Assembly (NCBI RefSeq): GCF_000423925.1
Contig: NZ_AUIX01000007.1
Span: 124,001-188,000, forward strand
DNA from: Butyrivibrio sp. VCD2006
Lineage (GTDB): Bacteria; Bacillota; Clostridia; Lachnospirales; Lachnospiraceae
DNA: 64,000 bases
Reading direction: 5' to 3'
Positions 9,147-18,408 of this stretch are shown in pieces. Each line of letters begins with the position of its first letter. The first letter of the stretch is position 1. Below the pieces are notes generated by a model, which had not been told where the DNA came from, searched no databases, and was given only the letters and a program-made list of their open reading frames with translations. The translations under genes were made by a program, and so were the position numbers.

Positions 9147-9207
9147 AGTTGTTGTTAAGAGTTAAGCGACTTTTTGTTCTTATAAATTTATGAAAGTCAG
9201 GATGAAG

Positions 9208-9753
9208 ATGAAATTGATTGAAGGGGATAAGGTATATTTAAGGAAGATAACCTATGAGGATACTCCGATGGTTGTGAGATGGAGGAATAATCCGAGGGTT
9301 AGAAATAATTTTATATATCGAGAGGTTTTCACTGAAGAGATACATAACAACTGGATGAAAACCAAGGTGGAGACAGGAGAAGTTGTTCAGCTTATAATCT
9401 GCCAAAAGGAGAATGATAGTATTCCGGGAAAAGCAGATGCTGATGAGTATCCTGTTGGAAGCGTATATTTAAGAGATATTGACATGGCTAATAAAACCGC
9501 AGAGTATGGCATTTTTATCGGTGAGGATGATGCTATCGGGAAGGGCTTTGGAAATGAAGCCGCTGATCTTATGTGCAGATATGCCAGGGAGGAGCTTGGG
9601 CTAAAGAAGCTTATTCTAAGAGTTTTTGTGGATAATACTGCTGCTCGTAAAAGCTATGAACATGCAGGTTTTATCAAAACGGAAGATATGCCCTCTGTTG
9701 AGTGCTCTGATGGAGCCCTGGGTGATATGATACTGATGGAAAAGACGTTGTGA
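9208..9753 (+). CDS. GNAT N-acetyltransferase, nucleotide-amino-sugar type
   Basis: An acetyl-CoA-dependent acetyltransferase of the RimJ/RimL/PseH branch of GNAT, ~181 residues. Seen: N-terminal LIEGDKVYLRKITYEDT, WRNNPRVR, the acetyl-CoA loop region EDDAIGKGFGNEAADLM, and the C-terminal NTAARKSYEHAGF motif. In glycan loci such enzymes acetylate 4-amino sugars (as PseH or WecD do). Here the substrate could be the product of wecE at 6130 or of the PglE-like enzyme at 17086. Start: ATG codons exist at 9190, 9202 and 9208; only 9208 has an AGGA at useful spacing, and it matches the family N-terminus. Confidence 0.82.
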   Translation: MKLIEGDKVYLRKITYEDTPMVVRWRNNPRVRNNFIYREVFTEEIHNNWMKTKVETGEVVQLIICQKENDSIPGKADADEYPVGSVYLRDIDMANKTAEYGIFIGEDDAIGKGFGNEAADLMCRYAREELGLKKLILRVFVDNTAARKSYEHAGFIKTEDMPSVECSDGALGDMILMEKTL

Positions 9754-9772
9754 AATGGTGTAGAATAACGAT

Positions 9773-10723
9773 ATGCGAAATAAATTAGTGAGTTTTGTGA
9801 TTCCCTGCTATCGCTCGGAACGGACTATTGAAAATGTAATAAATGAAATTGAAGGCGCTATGGACATGCTTGTCCTTTACAGCTACGAGATCATTCTTGT
9901 GAATGATTGTTCTCCCGACAATACCTGGGGGAAAATCTGCGAGCTTGTGAAGGAGCATGACGAGATAAGAGGCTTTAGCCTTGCAAAGAACTTTGGACAG
10001 CATGCCGCTATTATGGCAGGTCTTAATGCTTCAAAGGGCGATATCGTAGTGTGCCTTGACGATGATGGGCAGACTCCTGCTGATGAGGTTGGAAAACTTT
10101 TGTACCAGATTGAAAAGGGTGCGGATGTTGCCTATGCCAGATATGCGCAGAAAAAGCACAATCTTTTCAGGAATTTCGGAACTGCCATGAACGAATGGAT
10201 GGCTCATGTGATGCTTGGGAAGCCGAAGGAACTTCATGTGTCAAGCTACTTTGCGGTAAGAAGATTTGTTGTTGATGAGATGATAAAGTATAAGAGCTCC
10301 TATCCCTACGTGATAGGGCTTGTGCTCAGAACCACCAGAAATATCGTGAATGTCGATGTGACACACAGAGCGAGAGAGATTGGTGAGAGCGGATACACAT
10401 TTGCCAAGCTCATGGGGCTTTGGATCAATGGGTTTACCGCATTCAGTATAAAGCCGCTGCGCATCGGAACTCTGATGGGCGGTATTTCTGCTGCAGCCGG
10501 TTTTGTATATGGAATTTATACGATTATTAAGAAAATTATGTATCCGGATCTTCCTACTGTCGGTTTTTCTGCGCTTATGTCCGCAATAGTATTTATGTGC
10601 GGAATGCTTATGGTGATGGTGGGACTTGCAGGAGAGTATATAGGGAGAATATATATTTCTCAGAATAATAATCCACAATATGTTATCAGGGATGAGGTTT
10701 CACATGAGAAATCAGAGGAGTAA
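9773..10723 (+). CDS. Family 2 glycosyltransferase with two C-terminal membrane helices (GtrB/ArnC-like)
   Basis: A 316-residue polyprenyl-phosphate glycosyltransferase. The N-terminal GT-A domain has FVIPCYRSERTI and NDCSPDNT, and the metal-binding DDDGQTP at about residues 96-102. Two membrane helices follow in the last third. Enzymes of this shape move a sugar from its nucleotide to undecaprenyl phosphate on the inner face. With GtrA at 5647 and GT-C-like proteins nearby this completes a classical GtrA/GtrB/Gtr-type set. Because it follows wecE and the GNAT gene, the sugar may be an N-acetylated 4-amino-6-deoxyhexose; that is inference. No strong ribosome binding site is seen. Confidence 0.85.
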   Translation: MRNKLVSFVIPCYRSERTIENVINEIEGAMDMLVLYSYEIILVNDCSPDNTWGKICELVKEHDEIRGFSLAKNFGQHAAIMAGLNASKGDIVVCLDDDGQTPADEVGKLLYQIEKGADVAYARYAQKKHNLFRNFGTAMNEWMAHVMLGKPKELHVSSYFAVRRFVVDEMIKYKSSYPYVIGLVLRTTRNIVNVDVTHRAREIGESGYTFAKLMGLWINGFTAFSIKPLRIGTLMGGISAAAGFVYGIYTIIKKIMYPDLPTVGFSALMSAIVFMCGMLMVMVGLAGEYIGRIYISQNNNPQYVIRDEVSHEKSEE

Positions 10724-12380
10724 TAATAAGACCTGGCTGATGCCGGTCTTATTTGGCGTAAGTGCATCCCTTGCATGTGTATGGGGATATCAGCTTGAGA
10801 CAACTGATCATATAGATGTCGGAAATGTATTTATGATTCTTTTGTTTCTTGGGCTCTCGGCTGTTATAGCTATACTTGTAAAATACAGCTGGAAGGTGTT
10901 GGAGGAAAAACAAAAGAAGGAAAAAAGCGGAGTTACGGTTATTACAACTGCAAGATCATTAAGGCTTTCCGCTGTAAAGAAGGGCTATACCCGGGATGAG
11001 TTTTTCAGGACGTGGATGGCAATAGCAGCTTGTAATTTTGTTGTACTTCTTGGAGTTTATCCGGGCTTTTTTGTGTACGATGCGCAAACAGAAGTCATAG
11101 AGGTGCTTAGCCGAAGCTTTAATACGCATCATCCGCTTTTACATGTGCTTCTGCTTGGCGGGAGTGTGGCATTTTTCCACAAGTTTACAGGAAGCTATAA
11201 TTTGGGAATATTCTTTTATATTCTCTGCCAGATGCTTCTTATGACCTGGATATTTACTTATGTTATCAGCTACCTGAAAAAACACGGTGCTGGAAAAAAA
11301 TTCAGAGTTATTACCGGTGCTTTTTTCGGGCTTTTTCCTACGATAGTTATGTATAATCTCTGTTCGTGTAAGGATGGCCTTTTCTCAGCATTCCTTGTAC
11401 TTACGATTATTCTGATGCTTGAGTGGGAAGAACTGACAGGTCGAGGTGAGAAAAAGAAAAAAGCATTTCAGATAATAATATCAGCTGTACTGATGATGCT
11501 TTTTAGACATAATGGCTTTTATGCTTATCTTGTTTTTGCGGTGATAGTCATGGTGTCTGCCCGGATCATGAGAGAAAATGACAGGTTCCACAGAAATACG
11601 TTTCTTATTGCTCCGGTAATATTATATTTTTGTATAAATATGGTAATTGGGATGGCTCTTTCCGCAGAGACAGGGGAACACCAGGAAATGCTGACAGTAC
11701 CGATCCAACAGATTGCCAGAGTTTACTATTATGAACCTGAGAGCTTTACGGAGGAAGAAAAGGAGATACTTCACAGGTACTTAAGCGAGGAGGGACTGTC
11801 TCACTATACACCGAGGATTTCCGATATCTTGAAAATATACTTCGATAACTCTGCATATGAGGAAGATAGGGCTTCTTTCTGGAAGATGTGGCTTAAGAAG
11901 GGTGCCGAGAATCCCATGAGCTACCTTAATGGGTGGTTTTTGACATCCTATGGATATTGGTATCCCGGAGCGGTTATAAACGTTTACCAGGGGAATACTG
12001 TATTTACATTTACATATACAGACAGTTCATATTTCGGATACGAAGTTGAGCTTCCGGGGGAGAGGCACAGCTTAATTCCGGCGATTGATGCGTTTTACAG
12101 AAAGTTGTCAATTGAGAAATTTCAGCAGAACATACCGATTATTTCACTTTTGTTTTCTCCGGCTGCATATTTCTGGGCTTTTTTGTATCTTATGATGACT
12201 GCAGCCAAGATAAGAAAAGAAGCCGGTATGTATCCATGGATACTTATGGGACTTGTATGGCTCACGGTTTTACTTGGACCTACATATCTGGTCAGGTACA
12301 CAGTTTACCTGTGGTATGCTGTTCCTATCCTTATTTATACAGTTTTACTGCATAACAAAAATGCAGTGGAGGAGTTATGA
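10704..12380 (+). CDS. Polytopic membrane protein, DUF6020-like, probable GT-C fold
   Basis: A ~558-residue protein with about 12 predicted membrane helices. Conserved-looking motifs are YPGFFVYDAQTE (about residue 118) and FNTHHPLLHVLLLGG (about 143), followed by an outer loop near residue 320-430. The pattern resembles membrane proteins annotated as DUF6020, whose biochemical role is not established. The start at 10704 is preferred because GATGAGG precedes it; upstream in-frame starts at 10680 and 10692 exist. It overlaps the end of the GT2 gene, so translation is likely coupled. It may be a second transferase or a polymer-length factor. Confidence 0.6.
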   Translation: MRNQRSNNKTWLMPVLFGVSASLACVWGYQLETTDHIDVGNVFMILLFLGLSAVIAILVKYSWKVLEEKQKKEKSGVTVITTARSLRLSAVKKGYTRDEFFRTWMAIAACNFVVLLGVYPGFFVYDAQTEVIEVLSRSFNTHHPLLHVLLLGGSVAFFHKFTGSYNLGIFFYILCQMLLMTWIFTYVISYLKKHGAGKKFRVITGAFFGLFPTIVMYNLCSCKDGLFSAFLVLTIILMLEWEELTGRGEKKKKAFQIIISAVLMMLFRHNGFYAYLVFAVIVMVSARIMRENDRFHRNTFLIAPVILYFCINMVIGMALSAETGEHQEMLTVPIQQIARVYYYEPESFTEEEKEILHRYLSEEGLSHYTPRISDILKIYFDNSAYEEDRASFWKMWLKKGAENPMSYLNGWFLTSYGYWYPGAVINVYQGNTVFTFTYTDSSYFGYEVELPGERHSLIPAIDAFYRKLSIEKFQQNIPIISLLFSPAAYFWAFLYLMMTAAKIRKEAGMYPWILMGLVWLTVLLGPTYLVRYTVYLWYAVPILIYTVLLHNKNAVEEL

Positions 12381-15097
12381 GAAGAAAAGTTGTTTACAGA
12401 TCCACGGCAATCAGAGCCGTAATATTAATATTTGCTCTTTTAGCCATTCTTTCAATCTTCCCGTTTAGAATATGGCAGACAACCGTAACTGAAAAGGGGG
12501 GTGGAGAGATTGTCCAGACCTCTGACAGAGTAAATGATTTTTACGATGTTGTTCAGAGATTTATTGCGCAGTATGACAGACTTGAGTCAATTGATATCTA
12601 TGTGGACAGTGTTGAACTCGGCAATTACATGAGCATGGTTTTCTACAATGAGAATATGGAGGTAATGTATCAGCGATATGTTAATTTGCATGACGCTGAG
12701 TGCCCCGGATATCTCAATGTAAGAGTGGGGCTTGACCTCAATGTGGGCGAGACCTATACGATGGTCATTAGCGGAGCATTTTCAACGTATTATGTGGCCT
12801 TTGAGCATGCTGGCGAGGATACTTCGCCGTATTTTGTGTCCTTCGCATATCATGACACCGGTATGGAAGGCTTGCAGCTCGCTGCAAAATATAATTATGC
12901 AAAGCCTCTTTCCAAGAAAACATCGCTTCTTTATATTTTCGAAATTGCTTTGCTTGCTGTATTACTTATAGCTCTTGAAAGATTTCTTTTCAGAAATAAA
13001 GAGGATTCACTGATAACAGTGCATAAGGTTATCAGAATAGTTGGAAATCCGGTGGCTACTGTGGCAACCGTTGCGATGATGATACTGATTTATCCTGTAA
13101 AATACTTTGATTTAAGGCCAGTTGAAAACCTGTTTTTGGAAATAGGTGTGATCATTACTGCCGGATTTGTATTTTATGCGATAAACCATGAAAACGATGC
13201 GACTCTTGACGAAAAGCTCTGGCACAACGTAAAGAGCTTTGTGCAGATGGGCACAATTGCTGCTGCAATCTGGTTCTGCTGTGAGTACATGAATGCTCTC
13301 TATACCATTTATCAGACGCTTGCTGAGAGGAAGGAGATGATCTGTCTCCTTTTATTCCTATGTCTTGCAATTCCTGCTGAAAGGATTTTGAACAGAAGGA
13401 ACTGCATTTACGCAGTGGTATCCATTTTTATAGGCTATGTATATAGACAGAGGCATCTCATGCCTGAGTCGGAAAAAGAGTTTGATCTTCACAATGCCAT
13501 ACTGACCTATGGAATAATTGTGGCAATACTTGCCGGATTTATCATTATGAATATGGCTATTGAGCTTTATCGTAGACTTCGCGATAAAAAAGAGAGTGGC
13601 TATATTGAGTTACCTGATATTAAAATAAGCTTTTTTGGTATTGTGCTGCTTGTTCTCTTTGTTGTGCTTACTGTTTTCAGAAATACCAGATGGTGGGGAG
13701 TTGCGCTTGCGGTCTTTGTTATAGGACTAATGCTCAGCTATTTCTTATATGGATTTAAGGCATATCCGGAACTCATTATCGGCGGACTGCTGCTTAACTT
13801 TGTGGTATCGATGATATACTGTTGGCTGTTTAGGAATTTTGCGGCTTTTAACACAGGAAGATACGCGTTTGTTTTCCATACGGTTACAATAACTGCGGAA
13901 TATATGACTGTTATGGAGTGCGCTTCTGCGGTACTTCTTTTGTATAAGCTATATATGACACGGGAGATGACTTCTTTTATTTCACGAATTAAGTATCTGT
14001 GGAAAGAGTTTATCCTGTTTGGATTTGTAACCGCTTATATGCTTTTTACAATTTCAAGAACATCATACCTTGCGTGTATCGTTATGTTTTTCTGCATGTT
14101 TGTGCTTACATTGGGTGACTGTGAGAAAGGGAAGCTGCGCTATCTTGGAACACAGATAGGAACAATGGCACTTGCAGTAATTCTTTGCTTCCCATCAGCA
14201 TTCATGTTGCAGAGAACGCTACCTGCAATAGTTGGGCATCCTAAGAAGTTTCTTGTGGAAACAGGGAATTTTGGCCTATATGGAGGTGGACAGCCTGACA
14301 GTCATCTTTATATGAATATTGAGAGATTCGTTGATCTTTTTGCTGAAAAGATATTGAATCTGGATATAATGGATTACAATTATCCTGAAGATAATCTCAA
14401 CTATAACAGTGAGGGTAAATCTACTGTTGGTGCCAACGGAGTGCCTCTTACAGAGGATCAGTCAAGGAGAATGGTCTACACACTCCCTGAGCTTGTTGCT
14501 TCAAAACAGACTACTCCTGAGCTCAAAGAATACTTGATGAAGACCGGTGGCGAGGAGCTTTTGGCCAGAATGGAAGCTGAGAAAGCTGCCGCTGAGCTTA
14601 ACGAAGCAGAGAGTAGTGAATCTCAGAGTGATTCAGACAGTAGCGATGAATCAGCGGAAAACAGCGGAGCATCTGGAGATGGAATTGAAGAGTTTTCAAA
14701 TGGAAGAATCACTATTTTCAAAGCATATCTTCAGCAGATGACTCCTTTTGGACATGATGAGATGGGTGCTGTCCTTCCTTCGGGAGAGATTGCAGTACAT
14801 GCTCATAATACATACCTTCAGGTTATGTATGACAATGGAATTATTGCGGGATTAGTATTTTTACTGATGTTTGCCTGCGCATTTTTTAGCGGCGCATTTT
14901 ATTACAGGAAGTATAAGGATGATGTTCCGGGTGCTCTCCTTTCATTTGGAATGACTGTGGGTGTTGGTGTGGCAGCTCTTTCCGAGTGGGTGTTCCAGTT
15001 TAGTAATCCTATGGCGATAGCACTTGTGTTATCACTCATGCCAATAGCATTTACCGACAGGAAAACCAATATGGTATGCCGTAAAAACGATTTATGA
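12377..15097 (+). CDS. O-antigen ligase/polymerase-like membrane protein (Wzy/WaaL family)
   Basis: A 906-residue protein with about 14-16 predicted membrane helices. It overlaps the preceding gene by ATGA. The C-terminal half has the Wzy_C/WaaL pattern: a membrane block with SRTSYLACIVMFF (near residue 555), a large outer loop, then the HAHNTYLQVMYDNGIIAGL motif near residue 807, before the last helices. These proteins join lipid-linked glycan units or ligate them to an acceptor outside the membrane. Unusual points are a ~170-residue N-terminal outer domain after the first helix and a Ser/Asp/Glu-rich stretch around residues 740-768 inside the catalytic outer loop. Ligase versus polymerase cannot be decided. 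Confidence 0.78.
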   Translation: MRRKVVYRSTAIRAVILIFALLAILSIFPFRIWQTTVTEKGGGEIVQTSDRVNDFYDVVQRFIAQYDRLESIDIYVDSVELGNYMSMVFYNENMEVMYQRYVNLHDAECPGYLNVRVGLDLNVGETYTMVISGAFSTYYVAFEHAGEDTSPYFVSFAYHDTGMEGLQLAAKYNYAKPLSKKTSLLYIFEIALLAVLLIALERFLFRNKEDSLITVHKVIRIVGNPVATVATVAMMILIYPVKYFDLRPVENLFLEIGVIITAGFVFYAINHENDATLDEKLWHNVKSFVQMGTIAAAIWFCCEYMNALYTIYQTLAERKEMICLLLFLCLAIPAERILNRRNCIYAVVSIFIGYVYRQRHLMPESEKEFDLHNAILTYGIIVAILAGFIIMNMAIELYRRLRDKKESGYIELPDIKISFFGIVLLVLFVVLTVFRNTRWWGVALAVFVIGLMLSYFLYGFKAYPELIIGGLLLNFVVSMIYCWLFRNFAAFNTGRYAFVFHTVTITAEYMTVMECASAVLLLYKLYMTREMTSFISRIKYLWKEFILFGFVTAYMLFTISRTSYLACIVMFFCMFVLTLGDCEKGKLRYLGTQIGTMALAVILCFPSAFMLQRTLPAIVGHPKKFLVETGNFGLYGGGQPDSHLYMNIERFVDLFAEKILNLDIMDYNYPEDNLNYNSEGKSTVGANGVPLTEDQSRRMVYTLPELVASKQTTPELKEYLMKTGGEELLARMEAEKAAAELNEAESSESQSDSDSSDESAENSGASGDGIEEFSNGRITIFKAYLQQMTPFGHDEMGAVLPSGEIAVHAHNTYLQVMYDNGIIAGLVFLLMFACAFFSGAFYYRKYKDDVPGALLSFGMTVGVGVAALSEWVFQFSNPMAIALVLSLMPIAFTDRKTNMVCRKNDL

Positions 15098-15111
15098 TAT
15101 TATAAAATGAT

Positions 15112-17055
15112 ATGAAACAAGAAAAGAAACCTTTTAATTATGCAAAATTCTATAGAAGAACAGGACTGATTATATACGATATCCTAAGTATCATAGCGGC
15201 CAGTTACTTCGCACTTCTGATGAGATACGAGTTTAATGTGGATCTGGTGCCATATGAGTTTATGGCTCCTGTATCAAACTTTTTGCTCATCAATATAGTG
15301 CTCTCATTAGTGATTTTTTACTTTTTCAGATTGTATAACAGTCTGTGGGCATACGCCGGGGAGACTGAGCTTCAGAACCTTGTTACAGGATGTGTTGTCT
15401 GCGGAGTAGTAAATGCAATAGGACTTCAGTTTTTCAGAGTGGGAAGACTTCCTGTTCCTCAGAGCTATTACTTTCTGTATACCTTTATTCTGATCACGCT
15501 TATTTTCATTAGCAGGTTCAGTTATAGGTTTTTCAGAAGCATAAAGCACAAGACGGAAAACAGAAAAAATACAATATCCGTTATGGTTATCGGTGCAGGT
15601 GAATCCGGCAATATAATCATTAAGGAGATTGTTAACAGCAATTTTTCCACAATGGTTATCAGATGTATCATTGATGATGACAGAAGTAAGTGGGGACACT
15701 ATATACAGGGAATCCGCGTAGTTGGCGGAAGAGATAAGATCCTTGAATGTGCTGATCTCTATGATATAGATGAGATAATTGTAGCCATTCCTTCATTATC
15801 AAGGAGTGAAATGAGAAAGCTTCTTGATCTTTGTAAGGAGACCAACTGTAAGCTTAGATCACTTCCAGGTGTTTATCAGCTTGTAAACGGCGAAGTGAAT
15901 GTTAGCAAGCTCCGTGAAGTAGAGGTTGAAGATCTTTTGGGAAGAGATCCTATTGCTGTTGATCTCAATCAGATTGCGGGATATGTCAGCGATAAGGTTG
16001 TTCTTGTTACAGGCGGAGGCGGATCAATCGGCTCTGAGCTTTGCAGACAGATAGCCAATCACAAGCCGAAGAGACTTGTGATAGTTGATATATATGAGAA
16101 TAATGCCTACGATATTCAGCAGGAGCTTAAGAGAAACCATCCTGATCTGGATCTTGTGGTGCTGATAGCATCAGTAAGAAATACGAACAGAATTAACAGG
16201 ATCTTTGAGGAGTACAAACCTCAGATCGTTTACCATGCAGCAGCACACAAACATGTGCCGCTCATGGAGGATAGTCCGAACGAGGCCATCAAGAATAATG
16301 TATTTGGTACATTTAAGACGGCTATGGCAGCAGCCATGAATGGATGTCAGAAGTTCGTTATGATCTCAACAGATAAAGCTGTTAACCCTACAAATATCAT
16401 GGGTGCCAGCAAGAGAATCTGTGAGATGATAGTGCAGACCTTTAATAAGCACTATGATACTGAGTTTGTTGCTGTTCGTTTTGGTAATGTATTGGGATCC
16501 AATGGATCTGTAATACCGCTCTTTAAGAAACAGATTATGGCAGGCGGTCCTGTAACTGTAACAGACCCTAATATTATAAGATATTTTATGACGATACCTG
16601 AAGCAGTCAGCCTTGTAATGCAGGCTGGAGCTTATGCCAAGGGCGGAGAGATATTTGTCCTTGATATGGGTGAGCCGGTAAGAATACTTGATCTTGCTGA
16701 AAATCTGATAAAGCTCTCAGGCTACAAAGTGGGAGAGGACATAAAAATCGAGTTTACCGGTCTTCGTCCGGGAGAGAAGTTATATGAAGAGATGCTCATG
16801 GATGAAGAAGGGCTTCAGGATACAGCCAATAGAATGATACATATCGGAAAGCCGATAAATATGGATGATATGAAGTTCTTTTCACAGCTTGAGGAGCTTA
16901 ATGGAGCTTCCAAGGCAGAGCATGCTGATGAGATCAGAGAGATTGTCCAAAAGATTGTTACAACATATCATCCCGAGGACAATGCTGATTCACACTCGCT
17001 TGAACATCAGAGAGCTTTGGAGAGAGCTGCTGAGCTGATCAATGAGACGGAGTGA
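15112..17055 (+). CDS. Membrane-bound nucleotide-sugar 4,6-dehydratase (PglF/CapD/WbpM family)
   Basis: A 647-residue protein: four N-terminal membrane helices, a first Rossmann domain (VIGAGESGNI, near residue 160), and a C-terminal SDR dehydratase domain (NAD motif VTGGGGSIGSELC, near residue 300; ISTDKAVNPTNIMGASK, near 418). Full-length members dehydrate UDP-N-acetylglucosamine to the 4-keto-6-deoxy sugar. The aminotransferase 30 bp downstream is the natural next step, as in the PglF-PglE pair. It starts 14 bp after the Wzy-like gene without a clear ribosome binding site. The large two-domain form separates it from soluble FlaA1/PseB enzymes. Confidence 0.9.
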   Translation: MKQEKKPFNYAKFYRRTGLIIYDILSIIAASYFALLMRYEFNVDLVPYEFMAPVSNFLLINIVLSLVIFYFFRLYNSLWAYAGETELQNLVTGCVVCGVVNAIGLQFFRVGRLPVPQSYYFLYTFILITLIFISRFSYRFFRSIKHKTENRKNTISVMVIGAGESGNIIIKEIVNSNFSTMVIRCIIDDDRSKWGHYIQGIRVVGGRDKILECADLYDIDEIIVAIPSLSRSEMRKLLDLCKETNCKLRSLPGVYQLVNGEVNVSKLREVEVEDLLGRDPIAVDLNQIAGYVSDKVVLVTGGGGSIGSELCRQIANHKPKRLVIVDIYENNAYDIQQELKRNHPDLDLVVLIASVRNTNRINRIFEEYKPQIVYHAAAHKHVPLMEDSPNEAIKNNVFGTFKTAMAAAMNGCQKFVMISTDKAVNPTNIMGASKRICEMIVQTFNKHYDTEFVAVRFGNVLGSNGSVIPLFKKQIMAGGPVTVTDPNIIRYFMTIPEAVSLVMQAGAYAKGGEIFVLDMGEPVRILDLAENLIKLSGYKVGEDIKIEFTGLRPGEKLYEEMLMDEEGLQDTANRMIHIGKPINMDDMKFFSQLEELNGASKAEHADEIREIVQKIVTTYHPEDNADSHSLEHQRALERAAELINETE

Positions 17056-17085
17056 CGTTTAATTCCGGTTTATAGCGGAGGGATT

Positions 17086-18369
17086 ATGGATAAGAGATTT
17101 GACGGTATAAAGAAATTCGAAAACAGAGTATGGCTCGCTTCACCGACTATGCATGGCGATGAGCTTAAGTGGATAAACAGTGCTATAGAGGCTAACTGGG
17201 TTTCCACTCTTGGTGAGAATATTAACGAAGTTGAAAGAATAACTTCGGAGATAACAGGTAGAAAGTATGCTGTCGGACTGAGTTCAGGAACAGCTGCTCT
17301 TCATCTTGCCATAAGACTTGCAGGTGAGAGAGTGTATGGACCTAAGCCGGCAAATGTTGGAACACTTCAGGGACAGAAAGTATTCTGCTCAGACATGACT
17401 TTTGATGCGACAGTTAACCCTGTGGCATATGAAGGCGGAGAAGCAGTTTTTATTGATTCGGAATATGATAGCTGGAATATGAGCCCGGAGGCTTTGGAAA
17501 AGGCTTTTGAGATTTTTCCTGATGTAAAGATAATTGTGGTGGCTTATCTGTACGGAACTCCCGGAAAAATAAGTGAAATCAGAGAAATAGCAGACAGACA
17601 CGGAGCAATCATAGTTGAAGATGCTGCGGAGTCCTTTGGCGCTACATATAATGGAATACAGACAGGGAAATTCGGAGACTATAGCATTATCTCCTTTAAC
17701 GGTAACAAGATAATCACAGGCAGTGCAGGAGGACTTTTCCTTACAGATTCAGAATTTGACTGCCATAAGGTGAGAAAGCTCAGCACACAGGCAAGAGAGG
17801 ATGCGCAGTGGTATCAGCATGAGGAGCTTGGATATAACTATCGCATGTCCAATATTGTTGCCGGTATTGTCAGAGGACAGCTTCCGTACCTTGATGAGCA
17901 TATTGCACTTAAGAAAAAGGTTTATGAAAGATATAGAGAAGGATTAAAGGATTTACCGGTTACAATGAATCCTATCCCGCAGAACACAGAGCCCAACTAT
18001 TGGCTCAGCTGTTTATTGATAGATAGGGAAGCTATGTGTGAACAGGTCAGATCTGAAAGGAAGGCTCTTTATAAGACTGAGCCGGGTAAATCATGTCCGA
18101 CAGAAATCTTTGAAACACTGGCCGCTTTTAATGCAGACGCAAGACCTATATGGAAGCCTATGCATATGCAACCCATATATAGGAATAATAGCTTTGTAAC
18201 TATCGAGGGCATACTTCGCGGTAGAAGTAATGCATATATTGATGAGGGTAATGCTGTAGATATCAGTATGGACATTTTTGATAGAGGTTTGTGTCTTCCT
18301 TCAGATATAAAAATGACTGAACAGGAACAGGATGTAGTTATTGATATTATCCACAGATGTTTCAATTAA
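17086..18369 (+). CDS. DegT-family nucleotide-sugar aminotransferase (PglE-like)
   Basis: A PLP-dependent enzyme of 427 residues that would aminate the 4-keto sugar made by the upstream dehydratase. Seen: WVSTLGENINEVE near the N-terminus, SSGTAALHLAIRLAG, the PLP aspartate segment VEDAAESFGATYNG, and the lysine in FNGNKIITGSAGG (K208). It is longer than most PglE proteins because of an insert around residues 90-105 and an extended C-terminal part. The start ATG follows GGAGGG. No PglD-type hexapeptide acetyltransferase is nearby; the GNAT at 9208 might serve. Exact stereochemistry of the product is not predictable. Confidence 0.87.
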   Translation: MDKRFDGIKKFENRVWLASPTMHGDELKWINSAIEANWVSTLGENINEVERITSEITGRKYAVGLSSGTAALHLAIRLAGERVYGPKPANVGTLQGQKVFCSDMTFDATVNPVAYEGGEAVFIDSEYDSWNMSPEALEKAFEIFPDVKIIVVAYLYGTPGKISEIREIADRHGAIIVEDAAESFGATYNGIQTGKFGDYSIISFNGNKIITGSAGGLFLTDSEFDCHKVRKLSTQAREDAQWYQHEELGYNYRMSNIVAGIVRGQLPYLDEHIALKKKVYERYREGLKDLPVTMNPIPQNTEPNYWLSCLLIDREAMCEQVRSERKALYKTEPGKSCPTEIFETLAAFNADARPIWKPMHMQPIYRNNSFVTIEGILRGRSNAYIDEGNAVDISMDIFDRGLCLPSDIKMTEQEQDVVIDIIHRCFN

Positions 18370-18408
18370 ATGGATTTTTCGATAAACAAAGGATAAGGGG
18401 CGCTTGTT

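Noticed and set aside
10241-10678. Long minus-strand open frame opposite the GtrB-like gene
   Set aside because: It lies fully inside a well-supported GT2 gene, and its translation is rich in His/Lys/Tyr with no recognisable motif.
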